DNA of 64,000 bases from positions 3,264,001 to 3,328,000 of the forward strand of contig NC_068556.1 in assembly GCF_022201045.2 (NCBI RefSeq). Direction: 5' to 3'. Origin of the DNA: Citrus sinensis. Its lineage: Eukaryota; Streptophyta; Magnoliopsida; Sapindales; Rutaceae. Below are positions 50,538-62,256 of the stretch, piece by piece. The translations under genes were made by a program, and so were the position numbers. Each line of letters begins with the position of its first letter. Within the stretch, counting starts at the first letter, position 1. The notes under the pieces are model-generated. The model made no database searches. It was given only the letters and a program-made list of their open reading frames with translations, and was not told where the DNA came from.

Positions 50538-51554
50538 TTACATAAGGCAATGGGTAACTTTTGGGAGATGTATCTCGGGCTGAAGGAAGCCGTTTCCGCT
50601 GATGAGCTTTCCGGCAATGAATTCGTTTGCCTCCTCAGTGAGATGAAACCCGTCTGTATGGAACAGAGGCCTCGAGTGATGGGATTTGTCGCGAAGAAGA
50701 GCCATGAAAGCGTTGTAATAATCAGCATACAGAACTTGTGAATAAGAAACGCTATCTCCAATTTCTGAAAAAGCCTGAGACTGAGCGTAAGGACCATGTG
50801 GCCATTCCTCAGAAATAGCAAGCTTGAGCTGATCGTTGTGATTCTTTGCTAGATTGTTCAGCCCTAGATGGCAGTTGTCAGCATCAAAGTCGGCCGGATT
50901 AGCGCTGTGAAGCAAAGAAACGTACCCTGGAATGCACCCCAATGGCAGCATTCCGGGGACTAAAATATTGGACGCCCCTTCTTTCTTGATTTCGGATACC
51001 ATGTTCACAATGTTGCTTGATATAACTGGCACGTACTCTTCAACCTGTTCTACCGATTTGCCATTCAAGAGTGCGTATTTGTAATCATTGCTCCCAAGGT
51101 CGACCATGAATAGAGAACTCTGAAGCTTTTCACGACACTCGAGTCTATTAATGAAGCAGAAGGAGTCGAGATACGTGGAGAAAGAAACCTGCTGTGACGT
51201 AATGGAGTCGGTGAAGGCGTACGAAGGAATGTGGATTCCTTGTTCTTCAAGAAAGGGTTTGCCAAGGGCTATGGCATTTTGGGTAGCAAAGCTTGCGCCG
51301 TAGTGAAGTCGGCCGTATTGTTCGCCAGTGTAGTCTTTTGGAGAAGGAAGATGGAAGGCCGTAGCGATTTGATCGGTCATGAGTGAGCCACGGTGGGAGC
51401 CGGAGGGAGAGGAGTCTTTGACACCGAGGCTGTAGATGCCGTCGAATGGACATCCCTTGATCACTTGGGCATTGGAGGATGGGAAGAAGAGACTTGAAAA
51501 TAACAATAATGCAGCAAGAAGACGAAAGATAGATTGGCTAGTGGAAGAATGCAT
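50538..51554 (-). CDS. GDSL esterase/lipase-like protein, divergent
   Basis: Single-exon gene of 338 residues with a clear signal peptide (residues 1 to about 29, hydrophobic LLAALLLFSSLFF), so probably secreted. GDSL family features: block III as GSND (154-157) and block V as DGFHL (D301, H304), the usual catalytic Asp and His. Block I is abnormal: the expected GDSxSDTGN reads VKDSSPSG (K46-D47-S48), and the PYG...GRxSDGRL segment that normally follows is shortened to SHRGSLMTDQIATAF. The candidate nucleophile S48 keeps its Asp neighbour but has lost the Gly, so activity is doubtful. The rest of the frame is intact and shows no stop. The ATG at 51554 is the first in frame. The enzyme could be inactive or neofunctionalised; pseudogenisation is not otherwise evident. 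Confidence 0.88.
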   Translation of the reverse strand: MHSSTSQSIFRLLAALLLFSSLFFPSSNAQVIKGCPFDGIYSLGVKDSSPSGSHRGSLMTDQIATAFHLPSPKDYTGEQYGRLHYGASFATQNAIALGKPFLEEQGIHIPSYAFTDSITSQQVSFSTYLDSFCFINRLECREKLQSSLFMVDLGSNDYKYALLNGKSVEQVEEYVPVISSNIVNMVSEIKKEGASNILVPGMLPLGCIPGYVSLLHSANPADFDADNCHLGLNNLAKNHNDQLKLAISEEWPHGPYAQSQAFSEIGDSVSYSQVLYADYYNAFMALLRDKSHHSRPLFHTDGFHLTEEANEFIAGKLISGNGFLQPEIHLPKVTHCLM

Positions 51555-51788
51555 GGCGATCAGAACCAAGTGTTGAAGAAGACGATATCACATAATGGCA
51601 AATGGCCTCCATATTTATATTGTTCTCTATAAACCTAATCCCTTTAGGAAACCTAAAGGGTTTCCGACTCATAACGGGTTTCCTTTTCCAAATTGGAATG
51701 TTGCTTTCCACACACCATTTGTTTCCTATAATTAATAAAATTCATTTCCCTTCCCATTTCCTTTGAATATTTATGGAATTTCCGGATA

Positions 51789-51792
<4 letters not shown>

Positions 51793-51832
<40 letters not shown>
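51793..51832. repeat. TA dinucleotide microsatellite
   Basis: About 19 TA units upstream of the GDSL-like gene. Confidence 0.95.
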
Positions 51833-51835
<3 letters not shown>

Positions 51836-51839
51836 TCCG

Positions 51840-52670
51840 TGATTAATATTTCTATGTTTACGAAATCAATGATAAAAATGAATAGAGCCATATAAAATTT
51901 TTTATCTTTTAGTTAATTTCATGAGTTTTTTCAAAATAAAATTGTGAAATCATTAATTAAAATTAATTTCAAAAATCCAGAAAAGAAAAAAAATTGTAAT
52001 GATTTTTCTTTTCTCTTACCGTTTTTCATGTAATAATATACATGATTTTCAACGGACAATAAGTGATATTGGCTAGCAACAATAATAGTGGCGGTTGATG
52101 AATGACTGACCAGCGGTTCTTAATTAATTATTTACATATACGATAATTAAACACGCAAGGAAGCATGGGCCGTGGCCCTTGTAAAGGGGCAAAAAATGTT
52201 AATATGCAATATATTAAGTTAAATAATAAGAAAATTAAAAAAAGTCCTTCAAGTTACTTTGATTTACCAAAATACCTAAGTACATATATACTTAAAATAA
52301 GCTAACTGCCTAACTTTAATAGTGAAGCTAAAATAAACCAAAATTTTCAATTTGGTGATTCGACTTCATTGTTTATTATTTAGCTTCTTTGTTAAATTTT
52401 TAATTGATAGTTTAAATTATTTAAGGGTTTAGGTAATTGATTATGATGAGTGTTGCATTGTTTTCTCCTTTAATTTTTTATGGCATGTGTAGTGTTCTTC
52501 ATTATTTTGTATTAGTCCCATGATATTAAGGTATTATAATACCATGTTTGCTAATTACACCATAGTCAAATATTTATTTTATGCGATCAACTCCGTATAA
52601 ACTAAACTTGTATAGGGGTCGGGTTTATGCGGATTTGCGAATGCAACTGTTTTTGCTTTTTTTCTTTAGT
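51840..52670. other. AT-rich intergenic DNA
   Basis: No gene, RNA or element could be supported. Confidence 0.5.
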
Positions 52671-52673
52671 TTA

Positions 52674-53779
52674 TACTGCGTTTACTTGCCGAATTTAGAA
52701 ATGAGAATCCATAATCAAAATCATTCCTTCGTTCACTTGGTAAAATAAAGAGAGAAATGAGATTCATTTTCGTGGACCCCATAACAATTTGGGAATCAAA
52801 TATGGGAATCTGATTCCCGAGGGGGGACTTGGGAATCAGACTCCCATTCCCAACATTTCTCATTCTACCCACATTAATTTTTTATCATTCCAAAAGTACC
52901 CTCACTTTAGATAAAAAAAATATAAAAAGCAAAAAATTTAAAAAAAAATCCCTAAAACCTAAACTCTCTCGCCCATGCCTCCCAATCAAATGCTATTGAA
53001 ACTGCTTCTATCACCATCTTTGTCATCGTGGTTCATAGGCTGTGGACAGCTGCTCGTTGTCGGTTTCGTCTTCGTTGGGCCGTGTCGATTTTGCCCCATC
53101 TCATTTCGTCTCCGATTTCGTCTCTAATGGCAACGGTTCCGATATGATGATGATGTTGCTGCTAACGACGATGATTGTTGTTGCCGTTGTTGTTGATGAC
53201 GATGACAATTGAGATTTTGATTGTTGCGGCTAATTTTTTTTTTTTGGGAAATGGATTATTTTTGTTGATGATGATTATTTGGGAAATGGATTAATTTGAT
53301 GATGATGATTATTATTATTATTATGGAAAAGGATTATTTTGTTGACGTTGATGAATCCAATTATGATGATGATGATTATTATTATTATTATTTTGAAATG
53401 GATTATTATTTTGTTGATGATGATATTTTTTATTTTGATTATTGTTATTAATTTTATTATTATTATTAATGATAAATTATAATTAATTAATATACTAACA
53501 ACATATGAATATAATTAATTAATATATTAACAATAATTTTAATAATAATAATAATAGTTATTATTATAATTAACTAAGGCCATTTTAGTAACTTGAAATA
53601 ATTCAGGTTGTTATGATTCTGGTTCCAAGATAAAATAAACACATCAATGAGATTTTATCCCATTCTGATTCTGATTCCTACGGCTTAAGTAAACAATTTA
53701 TTCCGATTCTCATTTCTTATTCTCATTCTAGCTCATTCTGATTCCAGCCCATTTCGGTTACTGACAAGTAAATGCGGCA
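52674..53779. mobile_element. Harbinger-like non-autonomous element, 1.1 kb
   Basis: The 15-bp termini match at 12 positions: TACTGCGTTTACTTG on the left and TGCCGCATTTACTTG on the right (reverse complement). TTA flanks both ends (52671-52673 and 53780-53782), as expected for PIF/Harbinger insertion. GAAATGAGAATC recurs in inverted orientation inside both ends. There is no transposase frame. The inside carries a GAT/ATT trinucleotide-rich stretch (about 53140-53560). Confidence 0.7.
53140..53560. repeat. GAT/ATT trinucleotide-rich low-complexity region
   Basis: Repeated blocks of GATGATGATG and ATTATTATT alternate with GGAAATGGATTATT, which recurs several times about 40-60 bp apart. It lies wholly within the Harbinger-like element. 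Confidence 0.8.
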
Positions 53780-53839
53780 TTAGAGTTTCAAATCTTCAAA
53801 TCTCCCTCCTAAAAATTAAGGAAGATATAGAAACCCAAG

Positions 53840-54046
53840 GTGAGCCATCTATGCAACGACAATGATGACCATGGGGATGATGATGAAGATGAAGATGGCG
53901 GGTTCGGTGAAGGTGACGGTGACGATGATAAGGATGATGATGGCGAGAATGAGAATAAGGATGAAGTGGAAGAAGTAGACAATGAAGAGAACGAGGAAGA
54001 CGAAGATGAAGAAGCTCATCAGTCAACAAAAAAGAGGAAGAAGTGA
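53840..54046 (+). pseudogene. Acidic Asp/Glu-rich gene remnant with basic tail
   Basis: An open frame ends in a run of Asp and Glu followed by the basic tail STKKRKK and a stop. It contains DEDGGFGEGDGDD, which resembles the C-terminal part of small acidic plant nuclear proteins of unknown function. No start exon or splice partner was found upstream; the Harbinger-like element ends 60 bp before. It is probably the 3' end of a broken gene, although a short functional peptide cannot be excluded. Confidence 0.4.
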
Positions 54047-54207
54047 ACTACATCAATGGAAAAATTCTCTGATACTCTTATTAACTGCTTTAATCAATAA
54101 AATATGGCACTAGGACACTAACTTCTGCTTCTTCTGTTATGACTTATGATTCTTTGGTTAATGTGCGAAGACTTTAAATTACTCTAATCACATGGCTAAA
54201 TTTTATT

Positions 54208-54784
54208 TATTTATTTATTTTTGAAAGGAGATTTCTATTAATTCAAAGAAGAAAAAAGATACATCAATTGTAAAGGATATGAACCCATTCATACAATAAT
54301 TTCGCATTTCTCTAAAGCTAACTTAGCTAAAGAGTGGGCAATGACATTACAAGATCTATAAGTATACTTAATACTAACTTGCTTGAAATTTTCCATTAAG
54401 CTTTGAATTTCCGAAACTACCCAAAAGATCTCGGATCTACTGCCTTGCTTGTTGTTTACTAAGTTGACCACTCCTTGTGAGTCTGATTCAACGATTAAAG
54501 CTCTTACATGCGCATCTCTTGCAATCTGCATGCCCCATTCCATAGCTTCTGCCTCGGCAAATGATACATCTCCATGGAATTTTGAAATCTTAATTGCAGC
54601 TGTTGTAGCATTCCCACATTCATCTTTGATAACAGCTCCTAGCCATGTAGGGTTCATTTCTGAATTGGCAGCTGCATCTATATTGACTTTGGCATATCCT
54701 CTTTGGGGGGAACTCCACGTCTATTGAAACAACACCTACTGATTTTCCTTGCATGCATAAACTGATGTTTGAACTCTTTTATAA
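54208..54784 (-). mobile_element. 5'-truncated L1-type LINE (RNase H end)
   Basis: On the minus strand the 3' end of a plant L1 is readable. A GYAKVNIDAAA block is followed after a frameshift by WLGAVIKDECGNATTAAIK, GDVSFAEAEAMEWGMQIA, VESDSQGVVNLVNN and CNVIAHSLAKLAL (54657-54289). An A-rich AAATAAATAAA tail (plus strand 54208-54220) follows. Imperfect 17-bp target duplications lie at 54191-54207 (CATGGCTAAATTTTATT) and 54785-54801 (CATGACTAAACTTTATT, two differences). It belongs to the same RNase H-bearing type as the LINE at 16030-20137. Confidence 0.88.
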
Positions 54785-54801
54785 CATGACTAAACTTTAT
54801 T

Positions 54802-57110
54802 AGATTAAGAGAAAATCTCAATTTACTTGTGAAGATTGCTTTGCTTCTTTTCTTCATCTAATATTATTGGTTCCGCGGATTCTACTACTTATGAAATGTT
54901 AAAAAAAATAAATGTTATGACGCAAAAAGCCTTTAAAATTTGTTTAATTTACCTGTGTTTTATGAAAAATTATAATTTCTTTTACTTTTATATTAAAAAG
55001 TAATGTAAAAATTCTAAAATTTAAAATATGTATATTTAGTATCTTCCTAAGTATTAATAAATATTTTTTTGTAAATATAGAATTTTAAATAATCTCTAAA
55101 AATATTAATACAATACAGTGCAACACTAAATATAGTGTAAAAAATTATACAATATAACAACAAACTTTGTATAACATTATTGTAATGTAATGTTAATACA
55201 ATATATTATAATACAATACACATGCATTAAAATTATATAATACAATGTAATAAAATACAATATGTCAAATACACCCTAAGTGTAATTGAATGAAATATGA
55301 CCTTTATAAACATAAAAAATAAAAATAATTTTTTTCATACTTGCTCTTTGAAATATGTTATTGTTCATTATGCTAGTAAATACTTAATTCAATTAAAAAT
55401 TTATATTCATATTTTTTTGTAATAAATTCTTTGCCCCTGTAGCCAAAGTTGGCTTGTTGGAAAGAAATTAAGGATGAGTTTGTATTATCTTTTTAAATGA
55501 TGTTTTTGTATTCGTTTTATAATATAGGAATAATTATTTTTTTATAAATTTAAAATCAAAATTGATAGTTTGTTTTTAAAATAACATTTAAAAAAAGAAA
55601 AAGCGTAAAAGTATTTAATTGCTTGTATAAAATACAGAGACATGGGAAGAAATATATGTTATGCAACAACTAAAATCATGACACATAATAAATTAACACG
55701 CGTTTGTCTTAGAAAGTGTATCATATTAGATTCTAACAACTAAAATTATTTAATTGGCATTTTTGTGACGAATATTTCATCTCAAATTAAAGTTTTAATA
55801 ATAACATATAGTATTAAAAATGACAGAATAGTGATTTGAAAACATAGCCGCAACAATATTCTTAGTCACTCAACGTTACTTTCACTGATAAAAACTATTT
55901 GTCTCCAATTATAGTCTCGTATTCTTTACTAAAACTACAGGCGGCTTTTTTTTTAGTCATTAGAAAATGGTAATTAATATGAACTTACATAATAATTAAT
56001 AACAATAAAAAATTAGAACATTGACAAGAAAGAATATTCAAATGAATAAATGATTATGAAATTAAATAAACGAAAGTAGATTAAACATTTCCACTGTAAT
56101 CCAATAAATTAACTACAAAAAGTACAAATGTCAATGACCTAAAATTATATACTTTGAGAGAATTAAAAAAAAAAAAAAAGATTACTAGTTGACTTGGTCC
56201 TTGATCTTTATTGATAAATTTAAATGTTGTTTCTAACTATCATGAAAATTAACTTGAACTTGTATCTCATTGTCTTCTTCAACTGCTTCTAGACCTACAA
56301 ATTAAAGATATGGTCTCAAAGTTGTCCCACAATAATTATTTTGGATAAATATAAGTTATATAACATTATATAAGAAGACAATTTATCAAATAAAAATAAA
56401 AATAACAAATAATCAATTTGTAACCAGAAAGTATAACTATACAAATAATACATATAGCAAACTATATAACATTAATTCTCTAGCCAATATGCTTCGTTCT
56501 AATATTAAATTGTTACTTGTCTCAAATTTCCCAAGTACTTGTTGTCCAAAATAACTGAAATCCAGTCACTAACAAACTAAATGATTATGAAAATAATCAT
56601 GAAAAGAGAAAGTTTAAATAAAACATGTGCCTTCTCTTATAACTTCTCAACTATTGCTTCCTTTTCATCTTATATTTTCTTTTAACCCCTTTCTCTTTTC
56701 TCTCATGGATAATGGGGTATAAAGTGAAGAGCGAAAATTGTAAGTTTTACAATTTTCTTTGTTACATTAGAAAATGAATATGAATTGTTCTCATTGGTGG
56801 CAAAAATGTTGCGGATATCCAAGCCCACTAAACATGTTTTCTCATTTTCTATTTTTACAAAATGAAAAATGAAAGCTGAAAAACAATACCAAACAGCCAC
56901 TACTAAATAAGTATACGTATAATTAAATCAAATATCAATCCAAACGTACAAAAGTTAAATCTAATTAAAGTTTTTTTTTTCTTTTTTTTAAAACTAATTC
57001 ACAACATTTAGCTATGATTTTATTTACAAATTGAATGAAAAATAATGGTCACGTAAACTATTCGTACGTGCTCTATATCGAGCTACATGCATGCATGGAT
57101 AAAGAGCTAA
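54802..57110. other. Gene-free AT-rich DNA
   Basis: No gene, RNA or clear element. A TACAATA/GTAAT-rich low-complexity patch lies at about 55100-55270. Confidence 0.55.
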
Positions 57111-57117
57111 ATAATTG

Positions 57118-57879
57118 TTAAGCACCACAGATACGGCTGCCGCTGTCCTCGGCCGCTTGATGATGATGATCCTCCTGGCTGACAAAAGCCGCTAAATTCA
57201 AATACTTGTCCTGATCGGTCCTATTATCCCGCCACCGCCCTCGACAAATCACACAACTGGCCGCCCTCCGCCCTCTGCTCCTCTTCCACGTCACCCAGCA
57301 TTCTTCATGAATCAGATTCTTGCACGTCCCGCATGCCACCAATCTCTCTCCACTCCCCATCTCATCAAGACATATGGGACACATCCCTCCTCCATCTTTT
57401 CTATCTATTTCAAAGACACCTCCATTTGATGATCTGCTAATACTATTATTGTTGTTGTTATTATTATTCCTTGCTCGAAAGAAAAGTTGATGAAACCTCT
57501 CTCGAAGGGTAGCCCCCGCCATGGCTTCAGGCAGTGTAGGCGTGCTGAGTAGGCGGCTGAGCTGGCAGGGACGGAGAGTCCTTCTCCGGAGACACTTGTC
57601 ATCGGGAGAAACACCGAGGACTCGCATAAACACGAAGAGGATGTGTTTGCATGGTGTTACTCGATCAGGGCACGTGCATGACGGGTTGGATGATAGGTTG
57701 ACGGTATAAACGTTCGCGGTCGCGCCTAACACGAAGAAGAGGGAATCAGACCGGTGGAGGAGGAGGAGCTGATGGCGGAGGGCACGTGCTATTCTGTCGG
57801 AGACCGGTTGGGTGAGTCCGAACCGGCGGTGGCGGTGGCGGTGGTCAGGGGAAGTAGAATTGGAGGCAACAGACTCCAT
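57118..57879 (-). CDS. SWIM and RING-type zinc-finger protein, probable E3 ligase
   Basis: Single-exon gene of 253 residues. A SWIM zinc finger is formed by C68, C70, C77 and H79 (CTCPDRVTPCKH). A RING-like finger follows: C167-x2-C170, C183-x2-C186, H191-x2-C194, C209-x2-C212, i.e. a C4HC3 order as in the SWIM/RING proteins annotated near MEKK1 and ZSWIM2. Between them is a low-complexity stretch with eight consecutive Asn (138-145). The N-terminus is His/Arg-rich. The pair of domains points to a ubiquitin ligase in which the SWIM finger binds partners; the substrate is unknown. There is no kinase domain. The coding region is much richer in G and C than its surroundings, as is common for intronless plant genes. 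Confidence 0.9.
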   Translation of the reverse strand: MESVASNSTSPDHRHRHRRFGLTQPVSDRIARALRHQLLLLHRSDSLFFVLGATANVYTVNLSSNPSCTCPDRVTPCKHILFVFMRVLGVSPDDKCLRRRTLRPCQLSRLLSTPTLPEAMAGATLRERFHQLFFRARNNNNNNNNSISRSSNGGVFEIDRKDGGGMCPICLDEMGSGERLVACGTCKNLIHEECWVTWKRSRGRRAASCVICRGRWRDNRTDQDKYLNLAAFVSQEDHHHQAAEDSGSRICGA

Positions 57880-58906
57880 TAATGATTTTTTTTTTTCTTT
57901 TTTGTTGGAATATGAGGAAGTTAGTTAATTTATTCTTGGACGTTAAGGTGGTAGTTGATATGCTGATGTGAGGATTTTAGGACAAGGTACGTGAGTTTGT
58001 TTGTAAATTGGGGGGGTTTATTGTAAGAGAATATTATGTGGTTGGGAAGGATTCTTTGTTTGGTTTTGCGGGACACGTGAGGGATGGCGGTTGTGTGGGG
58101 AAATTAAACAGTTCGTGGTGTGAGGGGAATTCCAACCCTTGACTTGGCGTATATGAAGGTTGACCATACGGCACGCTAATTGCTGCTCCGCTTGGTGGTA
58201 ATGTGTTAATCGCAAATAATTAACAGATATTAATATGCAAATTAGCATAAACATCAGGTTATCACATGAGTATTGTCACATTAATTTCTTTATTTTCCAT
58301 GGTCTATAATCAAATCCAATGGGCTTTCAAATGTGTGGTAAGTGATTTTTAAGTATTTTATTTTATTGAAGTTCGAATTTAAAAAATGTAAAGAATTAAA
58401 AGTATATTTAAACTTTATTCATCTTTTTATTTAAAAAGAAAAACAAAGAAGTAAATAATAGTAATAATAATAATATAACCCAATGGGCCTTTCCTTCTTT
58501 ATGATCCTTTTATCAAAACGAAGGCATCAACCAACAATCTAAGTTAGCCTTCAAACAAAAGGATGAGATGTGTAGATTTTTTTTTAATTGAAGTGTCTGC
58601 TATCGAATATTCAACAAATTTGAATATTACATATAATATAAATGATACTATAAATAAGATAAATAAAATAATTAATTTTGGAGTCGATTTTCAGGTTTTT
58701 TTTTTTAAACCGAGATTCGAGAATGCTTGAGCCCAAACAAGGGCTACGATGAAACGATGTCGTTTTATCTCGAATACCACCCCTTGTATGGCAATCTTAA
58801 AACGATGTCGTTCTATCTCCATCCCCGACATATAGCCTTTCCAGTTTCCAGTCCGTGCAACTGTTAACCACGCAATCAGTAATCTGTTCATAATCTGTTA
58901 ACGACG
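57880..58906. other. Divergent promoter region of SWIM/RING and PTH2 genes
   Basis: About 1 kb separates the two oppositely oriented start codons. Two copies of AAACGATGTCGTT lie at about 58752-58764 and 58799-58811, within 160 bp of the PTH2 ATG. Otherwise AT-rich, with no ORF of interest. Confidence 0.5.
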
Positions 58907-61298
58907 ATGTGGGCTTCCCAGCAAAACTCTTCTCAGCTTTCTAACAAGGTATTTAACGAACCCTTCTTTCTATTTCAATTATCTGTTCATAATTTTCTTT
59001 CTCCAGTTTGAATGCAGACAAATTAGCAGAAAAGAAAACCAAGTTAATATTCTAAATGCTTATGTTTCGTGTTTCATCGTAATAACCCTAGTATTAAACT
59101 CAGTCTTACTGCACTTTAGAAGGATTTTTAATCAAATTTTCTTGGGTTACTGTTGATTAATTAATTTGCTTATTCCATATCAGAAGCAGCAGAAGCAGGA
59201 AAAAGTATCGTTAGCAGTGAGTTTTAGGCCAGAGAATTTCATCCCAGGCCTTGTAATTGGTTTCATTTTTGGGATGTTATTAGATTTATCAAAGCCAGGT
59301 AAGAATTATGTGAAAAAGAAAAATTTCTTACCGAGGAAACCACAAGAACAAGTTTCTGTCTCAAGTGACGGTGACCAAGACCTCAAATTGGTTTGTTGAA
59401 GTGCCCTAGCGTTCTTATCATTTTTGCTTTCATATTAAAATTGGAAAATTTATGAGGTTGTTGTAGGTTTTCTTCATGCTTTTTGAAGCCACATTAATTT
59501 TGCCAATTGCTTGTGGCAGGTTTTGGTGGTTAGGCAAGACCTGAAGATGGGGAGTGGAAAGATTGCATCACAATGTGCCCGTAAGATATTCGAACTAGTA
59601 CTAGAATATCTACGGTGGTTCTGCATTTGATCCAAATTTCTACTTTGTACTGCCTGTCACTCGAGCTGTGTATACCACCACCCAATCCTTGTTTCCATTT
59701 GTATTTGTTAATTATTTGATTAAATATTCCGTTATTGAATGTGCAGATGCAGCCACTGGGATGTATGCAGAACTAATGCAAAGGTATGAATGTGTTAATA
59801 AGGGGTGTCTTGTCTTCCTTTACTTGGAGCCCTGCAGTTTCTCTTATCACCTTCTCCTTAAAATGAAAACCTGTGCTTTAATGGTTACAACCGAAATTTA
59901 GATCTATGAATTTGGTATTCAGTTAAAGCCTGCAGTATTTTTCTTGTAACACATGTAATTCTGTGGAAAGAAAGATACTGTATTTAGTTACTTGATTGAA
60001 TTGTTTAAAAGATATCAAGAACTGTCTAACACAGCAAGTGTTAAAAAAAGAAAGAAAGAAAGAAAGGAAAACTTATTTCTTTTTTCTCTTTAATTCCTAG
60101 GGTTTATCACTTTGCTTAAAGAAATGATACCTAATTTCTAGCCTTCAGCACTCACAGAGTGCTTAATTGTAGTTAAATTTCTTACTGGTTAACAATTTTG
60201 CATTCTGGAGTCAAATTTGTAACCTGTTAACAATTATGCATTTTCATAGTTTTCCACCAATTATATCTTGAGTGACAGTTTATATTACAGTTCAATGTTG
60301 CATCATTCAATATTCGTTGCAGTGACCGGCACCTTCTGAGAAAATGGGAGCAATGTGGGCAGCCCAAGATAGTTGTTACGTGCAAGAATCAACAAGAAAT
60401 GTAAGCAGGTGATTTTATTGTGCACAATTTAGTTTTCAGTCAAATATGTAGCAAACATGCATCTCCTATTACTGAAATTGTTACCTTTTTTTGTTGGGTA
60501 ATTTATTGGACAATGGATTTTTTTTGGCCCAATTATCAGGAATAAGCTGTGGGAAGTAGCCGAAAACACAGGCCTTCCAACTTTTGTTGTTGCGGATGCT
60601 GGACGGACACAGGTAACTTTTTGTGCACTGTAATCATACAATCTATTTGAAGTAGATGTAAGACGAATGACTAAGGAAATAGTGAATAAAATTTAAGGAC
60701 TTGAAAAGGTTGATAGGTTACTCCTTTTATAAGAAACTTTTTCAAAAAATTGTGCGGCTCACAGAGAGAGGTATCGATCCTCGTGTATTAGTCCTTTGAG
60801 CTTTGAGCTTTTACTAGTTTGAAAGTTATACGTTCTGAAAGTAGTTGGTCCTGATTGTGCAATTATATTTCTGCTTGTGGTTCTTGTCCCTGTTTTGGGG
60901 ATTTCTGATCCGTTTTGAGAGGTTATTTCATGCAGGTTTCAGCTGGGTCGAAGACGGTTCTTGCCATCGGACCTGGTATGCTTCATTTCAATTTGCTGCT
61001 GTCTGTGTTTCTTTCTTCTTTTTATTAAGCTGATATAGTTGACTTTATAAAATGATGCATTTGAAACAAAGAAAGTACCAGTGCTTTCCATGTAGTTACT
61101 GTAACTAATGAACCAATACTATTCTGAAACAGGTTATGATCTAGCCATTGTAAAAATAAACTGCTTGTCTAGCCATTGTTGTTGTACGAAATCAAGTAAC
61201 CTATAAATGCATTTTTATTAATAGTGTATACTTTGTTTCTTTGAGCAGGACCCAAATCTTTGGTGGATTCTGTGACAGGGAAACAGCGCCTGCTCTAG
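58907..61298 (+). CDS. PTH2: Peptidyl-tRNA hydrolase 2 (PTH2 family)
   Basis: Hydrolyses peptidyl-tRNAs released from stalled ribosomes, recycling tRNA. Eight exons join in frame: 58907-58948, 59184-59390, 59520-59580, 59747-59783, 60323-60400, 60540-60612, 60936-60975, 61249-61298, giving 195 residues. A hydrophobic N-terminal segment (about 33-49, FIPGLVIGFIFGMLLDL) could anchor it in a membrane, as in the mitochondrial human PTRH2. The PTH2 domain occupies about 82-195 with typical blocks VLVVRQDLKMGSGKIASQCA, HAATGMYAELM, WEQCGQPKIVVTCKNQQEM, GLPTFVVADAGRTQV, AGSKTVLAIGP and LVDSVTGKQRLL. All introns are GT-AG. The gene is intact. Confidence 0.96.
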
Positions 61299-62256
61299 TT
61301 ATGCTTAAGAATGGAGGACTTTTTGCTTAAAATTTCCCAGACGACAATGTTAAAAGATCAAGATTACCAACAAAATCTTCTTGACTCTTGGTTTCATTTG
61401 CCAGGCAGCTGTCATATTCTGGTGGAAAAGGCTTCTTTCCCTTGAGTTGGCCAGTACTCAAGGCAGGTGCAAGCAGTTGCTGGAATTTCTGCAATTTTCA
61501 TCTGGAGGATAGTTGGTTATTTCAATTTGATGTTACCTTAGATGGCACAGAAGACTGTAACCCTTCCTTGATCAGATTAGTTTTGGAATAGGAATATAGG
61601 AAAGATGATTGCTGAATCTCACTTAACATAGCTGCCATTTGTATGTATTAAGTTTAAGGTTTCACCTGCATTCCTGATGTTCATTCTGAAGTTATGTTGT
61701 CCACTTATTTGCTGCCTTGCTGGAGCATTTGTAAATTTAGTTTGTGAACTTTTTTGTGTGTGTGTGTTTGGAATTTGATTCTCACTTAAATTGGTGTTGC
61801 AATGGTCCATCCACACTTCGAATGGACGACTTCCATGGTTTAATATAAAACCACAGTTACTGCGATTTGATTGTTAAGATTAATTTCATCTACGATTATT
61901 AAGTTTGTTTCTAGTCCATTGCGAACGTAGTAAAAATTACATATATATATATATATATTTCTCTGATTTTCCATGAAAAGTGTTAGTCAGGAGTGCAAAT
62001 TATGTCACTACAGTACTCATCTAACAAACTCTTTTAAGTCTCAAATAAATCATAATTCAATTAAATGATGCCAAAATAAATCAAAAAAGTACCATAGGGC
62101 CTAATGGTAATTTCGCCAACAGATGAGTAAAACTAAAACCCGACAGATGAATTAAACTAAAACCCCTCAAAAACCCCTTTCCTCTCCTCTCTGATACTGC
62201 ATCCTCTGTCTCCAAAAACCCTAAAATTATTAATATTTTTGCTTCCCTTCCCAAAA
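61299..62256 (+). other. PTH2 3' flank and NFD6-like promoter
   Basis: 61299 to about 61700 is probably PTH2 3' UTR; a short TA run lies at about 61943-61959. The 5' UTR of the next gene is pyrimidine-rich (CCTTTCCTCTCCTCTC near 62175). Confidence 0.5.
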
